DNA from: CAYPHJ01 sp964410485
GTDB taxonomy: Bacteria; Desulfobacterota; Binatia; UBA9968
Direction of reading: 5' to 3'
Length of the DNA stretch: 64,000 nucleotides
NCBI GenBank assembly: GCA_964410485.1
Contig: CAYPHJ010000006.1
Span: 1 to 64,000 of the forward strand
Shown here in pieces: positions 58,461-64,000 of the stretch. The notes under the pieces were generated by a model, which was given only the letters and a program-made list of their open reading frames with translations, was not told where the DNA came from and made no database searches. The position numbers and the translations under genes are program-made. Positions within the stretch are counted from its first letter, which is position 1; every line of letters starts with the position of its first letter.

Positions 58461-60575
58461 TTAAACGGCGCTTCGCACCGACGCCTTGACCAGCCTGACG
58501 TCGACTGCCGCAAGACCCTGCCCTCGCGCGCGCACCATGAGCGGGTTCAACTCGAGATCCGACAGGTGCTCCCGATGCGTCGCAAAGAGGTCTGACAGGC
58601 CGACCATAGCTCGCACGAGCGCATGGGTATCGCGCGGCGGTTGGCCGCGCACACCCTCTAAGACTTTGTAACCCTTTAACTCTTTCAACATCGCCCAGGC
58701 TTCTTGCTCGTCTATAGGGAGGAGCCGGATGGCCAGGTCTTTTAGGATTTCGACAAAGATACCGCCCAGCCCTACCATGAGAAAGGCTCCGTATTGTGGA
58801 TCAACGCGCGCGCTTAGAATGACTTCAGTCCCTAGTACCATTTCTTGAACCAGCACCCTTCCCTTACCCCCCGAGAGTTTGAGCAGACGCTCGCTTTGAG
58901 CTGTGACTTCAGCATCGGAGCGCAGACCGAGCAAGACAGCACCTGCCTCGGTCTTATGCACAAATCCCGGCGCAATAAGCTTGAGGGCCACCGGATACCC
59001 GATTTCTTTGGCCATTGCTGCGGCGTCCGCCGGACTGGCCACGAGAGCTTGCCGCGGCAAGCCGATGTTGCGGCTTTGCAAAAGCGCGTCGAGTTTTTCT
59101 CCCTCGATATCTGCCGGCTTGCCGGTCGCCTGCGGTAATGTCGAAACGCCCAGTATCCTGCGCTCGCCGTATTGACCAAGAGCTGCAAGAGATCTCAGCG
59201 TAGGCTTGATTGCTTGCAGAAAAGGAATCCCCGCCTCATCTTGATATGCGCGGCTCTCGTCAGTGCAGCTGTAAGTGGAGCGCGCGAAGGCGAGAATGGG
59301 CTTGTCGGTGCTTGCCGCGAGGTTCTTGAACAGGGCAGGGTCGCGCTTTTCCCCGCGCGGTAGCTCACCATGGATCGCGAGCAAATCGACACCCTCGTCG
59401 TCCGCATGGAGCTTGACAATGTTCACAAAGCCTTGTTCGTCGCCGAAGCCTGCCACGCCGCATTCCAGCGGATTTTCCACGGCCAGTTCTTCGGGAATCA
59501 ACGGGCGCACCGCCGCTTTAGTCCTGTCGCTCAACTGCGCAAGATTGGTACGGAGTTCGTCGCAGTGATCACAAAGCAACCCTTTCATGCCACCGGAGTT
59601 GACAATGATCGCGGCACGGCTCCCGCGCGGAAAGCGGCCGGGCATAAACGCGAGGGCGATTTCCGTCAAGTCTTCCAGGGTCGGCACGCGCACCAATCCG
59701 AGTCGATGACAAACAGCATCGAAGACTTCGTCCGCTCCGGCCAGGGCGCCTGTATGCGAAATCGCCTGGCGCCTACCCATCTCTGAACGGCCGAGTTTTA
59801 CGACGAGGATGGGTTTACTCTTGTTCAGTGCCTGCTTCGCAACGGCCATAAACTCGTTCGGTCTGCGAATCCCCTCCACCATCAGCGTAATGACCTTAGT
59901 TTCGGCATCGTCGACGAGAAACGACACGTAATCGACCAGGTCGAGACTCACTTCATTGCCACTGGAAACCGCGTAACTGAACCCGATGCCGCGTTCGGAG
60001 GCGCCTTTGATCCAGTTACCCAGCGAGCCGCCGCTCTGGAATACCAAACCAACGGGACCTTTCTTGAGAAGAGGAACGGGAGTCGGAAAAGTCCACAGCC
60101 CTTCAGGCAACGAAAACGAGCCCATGCAATTGGGTCCACAGATCACGAACCCAGTGCGTTCGCACAGCTCCTTCATGAGGCGAGCGCGCTCCTTGCCTTG
60201 TGGATCATCGCCTTCACCAAATCCGGCGCTGTAAATCGTCGCCGCTTTACTACCGAGCTTGGTTGCCTCTTCGAGCGTGCTCAGAACCGCCCGGGTCGGA
60301 ATCAACATCAGCAGATGCTCGGGCACCTCCGGGAGCGCAGCGAGATTGGGATAACAGGGGTCATCGGCAATTTCCTTGTAGTTCGGGTTTACCAGAAAGA
60401 CCTTACCGCTGTAGGCCTTCTTCAGGTTTCGGTATATACCCATCGGCCACCGCCCCTTGGGCGAAGCACCCACAATCGCCACGGAACGAGCGGCAAGGAG
60501 ATTTTGAACGGGCCGGCGTCTGAAGTTCTCGCTTGTATTGATCGTGCTCATAATCGTTGGTTCTCGCACAGTCAC
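58461..60575 (-). CDS. Acyl-CoA synthetase (NDP-forming) family protein
   Basis: The protein has 704 residues in single-chain alpha-beta form. A CoA-binding domain opens it (ARSVAIVGASPKGRWPMGIYRNL), then the succinyl-CoA-ligase-like domains with GPNCMGSFSLPEG and the phospho-histidine region SHTGALAGADEVFD, then a C-terminal ATP-grasp domain (GYPVALKLIAPGFVHKTEAGAV, VLVQEMVLGTEVILSARVDP). Such enzymes interconvert acyl-CoA and acid plus ATP from ADP or AMP. The GTG at 60575 or the ATG at 60551 could start it. The gene is not clearly part of an operon. The acyl group is unknown. Confidence 0.88.
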   Translation of the reverse strand: MTVREPTIMSTINTSENFRRRPVQNLLAARSVAIVGASPKGRWPMGIYRNLKKAYSGKVFLVNPNYKEIADDPCYPNLAALPEVPEHLLMLIPTRAVLSTLEEATKLGSKAATIYSAGFGEGDDPQGKERARLMKELCERTGFVICGPNCMGSFSLPEGLWTFPTPVPLLKKGPVGLVFQSGGSLGNWIKGASERGIGFSYAVSSGNEVSLDLVDYVSFLVDDAETKVITLMVEGIRRPNEFMAVAKQALNKSKPILVVKLGRSEMGRRQAISHTGALAGADEVFDAVCHRLGLVRVPTLEDLTEIALAFMPGRFPRGSRAAIIVNSGGMKGLLCDHCDELRTNLAQLSDRTKAAVRPLIPEELAVENPLECGVAGFGDEQGFVNIVKLHADDEGVDLLAIHGELPRGEKRDPALFKNLAASTDKPILAFARSTYSCTDESRAYQDEAGIPFLQAIKPTLRSLAALGQYGERRILGVSTLPQATGKPADIEGEKLDALLQSRNIGLPRQALVASPADAAAMAKEIGYPVALKLIAPGFVHKTEAGAVLLGLRSDAEVTAQSERLLKLSGGKGRVLVQEMVLGTEVILSARVDPQYGAFLMVGLGGIFVEILKDLAIRLLPIDEQEAWAMLKELKGYKVLEGVRGQPPRDTHALVRAMVGLSDLFATHREHLSDLELNPLMVRARGQGLAAVDVRLVKASVRSAV

Positions 60576-60616
60576 GAAGTGACTTCAAGCAAGATACGGC
60601 CTCTCGCCAAATCCGG

Positions 60617-60648
60617 CCTTGAACTTTTTAACCTTGAACTTTGAACCC
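60617..60648. repeat. TTTGAAC heptad array, one arm
   Basis: Units of TTGAACT/CTTGAAC type (CCTTGAACTTTTTAACC, then TTGAACTTTGAACCC) lie between the ABC ATPase gene and the acyl-CoA synthetase gene. An opposite arm is not evident. Confidence 0.7.
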
Positions 60649-60668
60649 GAGCTGAGCGAGGCGGGTCG

Positions 60669-61739
60669 TCAGGGATAGATACGCCAGCGCTCCGGCGGAA
60701 TGGTCACCGCAGCTTTCTGCCCAATGTGAAACTCCGAATCTCCGGCGAGTTTCACAAGGAGATTAACGCCGTTCACCGCGACTTCGAGAATTTGCGCATC
60801 GCCAAGATAATTTTTGCTCGTAACGGCACCCCAGAGGGGCTCGGAGCCACCATCGGGCAAAGTGAGTTTAATGTGCTCCGGACGAATCGCCAGAGTCACT
60901 GGACTGGAAACCGCTACGCCGGTAGGCACCGGCAGCGACAACGTTCCCAAGGCACATTCGATTTGCGATGGGCCGGTCACATGGCCTTTGACAAAGTTCA
61001 TTTCGCCGACGAATTGAGCAACAAACAAGTTCACCGGCCGGACATAGATTTCATCGGGAGAAGCGATTTGTAAAATCTTTCCGGCATTCATGACGCAGAC
61101 TTTGTCACCCAAACTCAATGCCTCTGCTTGATCGTGCGTCACGTAGAGCGTAGTCACGCCGATGGAAGTAGTAATTTTCTTCAGCTCCACGCGCATCTGC
61201 TCGCGCAAACGCGCGTCGAGATTGCTCAAAGGCTCATCCATGAGCAAGATCTTCGGCTCCGTGACCATTGCGCGCGCCATGGCTACCCGTTGCTGCTGTC
61301 CCCCGCTCAGGTCAGTCGCCGGTCGGTCCGCCAGGCCGTCCAATTGCACCTGCTTCAATGCCTTTTGTACCTTTTCAGCCACCACGGCTTTGGGAAAGCT
61401 CTTCTGCCCTTGTGTCAATGGAAAGGCGACATTTTGAAAAACGCTCATGTGCGGCCAAATGGCGTACGACTGAAAAACCATGCCAATGTCACGTTTTTCC
61501 GCGGGGACGTAGATTCGCTTCGTTGCGGAATTAACCACACGCCCGCTAATTTCGATTTCCCCGCTATCTGGTTTTTCGAGACCCGCCACGCAGCGTAGAG
61601 TGGTCGTCTTGCCGCACCCACTGGGTCCCAAGAGTACACAGAACTCACCTTCGCCCACTTCGAGGTCGATGCTCTGCAGAGCATCGACTCGACCCTGCTG
61701 CGCGCGAAACGACTTCTGAAGTCCCCTGATAGTGATCAT
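60669..61739 (-). CDS. ABC transporter ATP-binding protein, iron/polyamine type
   Basis: The protein has 356 residues. Walker A LGPSGCGKTTTLRCVAG near 42, signature LSGGQQQRVAMARAM near 145, Walker B ILLMDEPLSNLD and the H-loop VTHDQAEA are intact. The C-terminal 110 residues form the OB-type TOBE regulatory domain, with AIRPEHIKL. The family is the PotA/FbpC/CysA group. It is the third gene of an operon with a two-domain permease and a binding protein, which indicates uptake of Fe(III), a polyamine, a phosphonate or a similar ligand. The spacer to the permease gene (61740-61891) holds no gene. Confidence 0.92.
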   Translation of the reverse strand: MITIRGLQKSFRAQQGRVDALQSIDLEVGEGEFCVLLGPSGCGKTTTLRCVAGLEKPDSGEIEISGRVVNSATKRIYVPAEKRDIGMVFQSYAIWPHMSVFQNVAFPLTQGQKSFPKAVVAEKVQKALKQVQLDGLADRPATDLSGGQQQRVAMARAMVTEPKILLMDEPLSNLDARLREQMRVELKKITTSIGVTTLYVTHDQAEALSLGDKVCVMNAGKILQIASPDEIYVRPVNLFVAQFVGEMNFVKGHVTGPSQIECALGTLSLPVPTGVAVSSPVTLAIRPEHIKLTLPDGGSEPLWGAVTSKNYLGDAQILEVAVNGVNLLVKLAGDSEFHIGQKAAVTIPPERWRIYP

Positions 61740-61891
61740 CGGGGTTCCCCCGCCTTTGCGATGGATTCCATTCGGTTAAAAAGCTCCACTTGTTCGAGAT
61801 TTGCTGAGCTTAGCGAAAGGCATGAACTCGCCGAACTGCGATCGGCTATCATGATCATGACTATTTACAGTTGCACGCGCTGAATCTCAAG

Positions 61892-63652
61892 CTAGCTCGC
61901 CGATCCAACCTCACCCAGGCGAGCAAGGGCAAAACGCAACACTCCCACAACGATTGTCGCGAATAAAATCAAGACCACTCCCAGCGCCGCAACTTGAGGA
62001 ACCCAACCGCTTCCCCAAAACTGCCAAACAACTGTGGAGATCACCACGTTGTTCCGCGTCATCAACGTCAGCGCCATCGTAACCTCACGATACGACAGCA
62101 TACCGATCCAAATCCAACTATTGAGAACGCCCGCGGCGATTAGAGGCAGCACGATCTTCCACAAAACTCGCGGCGAGGAGGCCCCTGCGACTTTGCCTGC
62201 TTCCTCCAATTCACGGTGAACCTGAATCATAACGCTATTGGTCGTGCGCGTGCCGTAGGCAATCCAGTTGATGGTATGGGCCACGATGATGATCGCCACA
62301 GTGCCGTATAACGGAAAGTAGTCACGGTAAGCCAGGCCCAGGTAGCCCAGTCCTACAGCCATCAGGATCCCCGGAATGGCATGGGGCACGAAGGCGAGCG
62401 TGTCGAGATAGCCGCGGAACCCGACTTGAGTTCTAATGACAACCCACGAGACGAGCACGCTCACAATCATCGTTAGCGTCGGCACGGCAAACATAAGAAT
62501 GATGGTATTGATGAACGGTCTGACCCCGACGTGCTGGGGGATCTCAAGATAGTGTTTTAGCGTCAACGAGGACAAGGCTTCGGCGGATGGAAGCTGCAGA
62601 TACGGAAGAACTGATGCCCATAGAAGCACGACAAAGGGTATGAAAACCTCGATCGCGAGATAAAAGAAGACAAACGCAAGCGCCGGCCATTTCCACCGAC
62701 CCAACGCGATCTCGCGCGGTCGGTATCCCCTTCCCGTGATGACCGTATATTTTTTTCCTTGCTTGACCAGTCGGAAGTACAAAAACGCCAGCACGAGCCC
62801 GAGGGCAAGCATGATGGCCCCATAGGCACCGGCCACACCGTAGTTCGGCAATCCGGTCGACGGTGACGTGGAAGTAAAGATGAGCGAACTGAGGACGAGA
62901 ATACGCGACGGCAATCCGATAATGGCCGGCACTTCAAATACGGCAATTGCCGTCATGAACAAATAGACCATGACGGCGGCGATCGCCGGAAGCGTGATTG
63001 GAATATTGATCTTCAAAAAAGTCCTAAGCTTGCTCACCCCTGAGGTATAGGCCGCTTCTTCCAGAGCTGGGTCCATGGCGCGGTAGGCGGCTGCTAGCAT
63101 AAAGAACGCCCCGGGCACAAAAGAGACACCTTGCACGAATGCCATACCAGCGAGGCTGTACAAGTTAAAAGGCGCGCTGCTCAAACCAAACAACTCTTGC
63201 AACCATCGATTGAGCAAACCAATACGGGGGCTCAGCACTAAAATCCATGCGATGGTACGGAGAAAAACAGGTATGAGGATACCGATGGTTAGCAGCACGT
63301 AAATGGTTTTCTTCAGCGGGACGTCTGTCCGCATCAAAATCCAAACCAGCGGCACGGCAAAAAGAAGTGTTACCGCAACGCTACCCACCGCGAAAACAAG
63401 CGTATTGGCCAGAACTTCGTACGTTCTGGGTGTTAAGTAAACCTCTGCATAATTTTCCAGCGTGAAAGGAACGACTTCGCCGGGAAACCCGGTGCGCAGA
63501 CTCATGAGCATCACCATCACGACCGGCAGCCCGATGAATACCAACAAAAACGCCGACAGGCCGAGGGCGAACAAAGTCTCGCCCCGGGGTAGACCGCGGG
63601 CAAACCCCTCCCAGGCGCCAACGACGGGCTCGTATCGAGGTTCCGCTTTCAC
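61892..63652 (-). CDS. ABC transporter permease, two fused domains
   Basis: The protein has 586 residues from a GTG at 63652, which has a GGGAGGT site six bases upstream. An ATG at 63742 would overlap the upstream gene by 47 bases and was rejected. Twelve or so helices form two binding-protein-dependent transport domains (about 85-305 and 385-575), each with an EAA-type loop: ALEEAAYTSGVSKLRTFLKI and ELEEAGKVAGASSPRVLWKI. This FbpB-like double permease is typical of Fe(III) and phosphonate importers. It joins the ATPase and the binding protein in one operon. Confidence 0.92.
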   Translation of the reverse strand: MKAEPRYEPVVGAWEGFARGLPRGETLFALGLSAFLLVFIGLPVVMVMLMSLRTGFPGEVVPFTLENYAEVYLTPRTYEVLANTLVFAVGSVAVTLLFAVPLVWILMRTDVPLKKTIYVLLTIGILIPVFLRTIAWILVLSPRIGLLNRWLQELFGLSSAPFNLYSLAGMAFVQGVSFVPGAFFMLAAAYRAMDPALEEAAYTSGVSKLRTFLKINIPITLPAIAAVMVYLFMTAIAVFEVPAIIGLPSRILVLSSLIFTSTSPSTGLPNYGVAGAYGAIMLALGLVLAFLYFRLVKQGKKYTVITGRGYRPREIALGRWKWPALAFVFFYLAIEVFIPFVVLLWASVLPYLQLPSAEALSSLTLKHYLEIPQHVGVRPFINTIILMFAVPTLTMIVSVLVSWVVIRTQVGFRGYLDTLAFVPHAIPGILMAVGLGYLGLAYRDYFPLYGTVAIIIVAHTINWIAYGTRTTNSVMIQVHRELEEAGKVAGASSPRVLWKIVLPLIAAGVLNSWIWIGMLSYREVTMALTLMTRNNVVISTVVWQFWGSGWVPQVAALGVVLILFATIVVGVLRFALARLGEVGSAS

Positions 63653-63695
63653 AGTCCACCTCCCGGTGATGTTCGGAGTCGATAAGTTGCCGTTA

Positions 63696-64000
63696 TCAAT
63701 CGAATCCGAGGATCTTGCCGATTTGCCGTGATATCTTGTCAACCCTCGGAGCCTGCTCTTGGGTCATATAGACGACTTGCTTGCCCTGGGCAAATTTATA
63801 AGCGGGAGTTCCCGGCACAAATGCCGATGTGTGACCGGTGTGCTTCTGCCAAAGGTCCTGAACTTCGTCCGAGGCCATGAAGGCCACAAATAGGTGGGCT
63901 ACATTGGGATGACGGGCATTTTTCAACACGCCTATATGGTATTCAGGCGAGATCACCGGCTGCACTTCTTCGGCGAACGCGAGCGGCGCGCCAGCCTCGC
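63696..64000 (-). CDS. ABC transporter substrate-binding protein, C-terminal part (cut by window edge)
   Basis: The frame is open through base 64000, so only the last 100 or so residues are seen. The visible sequence includes APLAFAEEVQPVISPEYHIG and then KNARHPNVAHLFVAFMASDE, typical of the C-terminal lobe of periplasmic iron or polyamine-binding proteins: an alanine-rich helix before a VQDLWQKHTG segment. A GTG at 63965 could be mistaken for a start but lies inside the fold. It is the first gene of the transporter operon; the permease start follows its stop by 43 bases. Confidence 0.85.
   Translation of the reverse strand, partial: EAGAPLAFAEEVQPVISPEYHIGVLKNARHPNVAHLFVAFMASDEVQDLWQKHTGHTSAFVPGTPAYKFAQGKQVVYMTQEQAPRVDKISRQIGKILGFD

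Noticed and set aside
1..64000. tRNA, rRNA, transposase or phage genes
   Set aside because: Spacers are short and mostly repeat-filled; no cloverleaf, rRNA segment or recombinase motif was seen by eye, though a dedicated tRNA scan was not possible.

Overview
The window looks like chromosomal DNA of an uncultured soil or sediment bacterium of deltaproteobacterial type (Desulfobacterota, Binatota or a nearby phylum). The best evidence is the order tilS, ftsH, folP, cdaA, ybbR, glmM, pdxJ, nnr, tsaE, lysC, cimA, a run I know from Geobacter-like genomes, and the run rpsO, pnp, M16 peptidase, dut, purB, purS, purQ, purL, purF. The GC content is moderate. No rRNA, tRNA, CRISPR array, phage gene or transposase was seen. 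Placement below this level is not possible from the sequence alone.

Layout. 0.3-6.4 kb holds scattered accessory genes: a small overlapping gene pair that looks like a toxin-antitoxin unit, an AttH/CrtC-like lipocalin protein, a two-domain rhodanese, an exported methyltransferase-like protein, a zinc-ribbon/coiled-coil/SH3 membrane protein and a mu-crystallin-family dehydrogenase. 6.5-15.2 kb holds a lone ABC ATPase, an Asp/Glu-racemase-superfamily protein without its catalytic cysteines, an N-acyl-D-amino-acid deacylase, a SWIM-SNF2 helicase and an AbgT transporter. 15.2-17.9 kb holds a cystathionine gamma-synthase and a threonine synthase, back to back and both resembling the plant enzymes. 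18.1-25.5 kb holds an MFS transporter diverging from a hydantoinase/oxoprolinase cluster with one A subunit and two tandem B subunits. A SWIB-domain protein follows.

26.1-36.6 kb is a long minus-strand housekeeping run from rpsO to purF, covering ribosome, RNA decay, nucleotide hygiene and purine synthesis. 36.8-44.0 kb holds a DUF4124-retropepsin protein, a fumarate-reductase-like flavoprotein with a half-length iron-sulfur partner, rnc, mtaB, mnmA and cysE. 44.1-57.6 kb is the conserved block cimA to tilS, which includes the c-di-AMP module cdaA-ybbR-glmM. 57.8-64.0 kb holds a LemA lipoprotein, an NDP-forming acyl-CoA synthetase and an iron/polyamine-type ABC transporter operon cut by the window edge.

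The most unusual feature lies between the genes. Many spacers are filled with degenerate short-period tandem arrays, mostly of 7-bp units and some of 8 or 9 bp. The arrays belong to several families of different sequence (GTTCAAA, GTCTCGG, GCATATG, CGACCGA and CTCCAGTA types). Several are built as two opposed arms that could form a long hairpin. They sit against start codons and appear to have created false upstream starts for several genes. Two further dispersed families, a CCCTCACCC/GGGAGAGGG element and a CATCCTGA...AAGCAGAT element, are also present.
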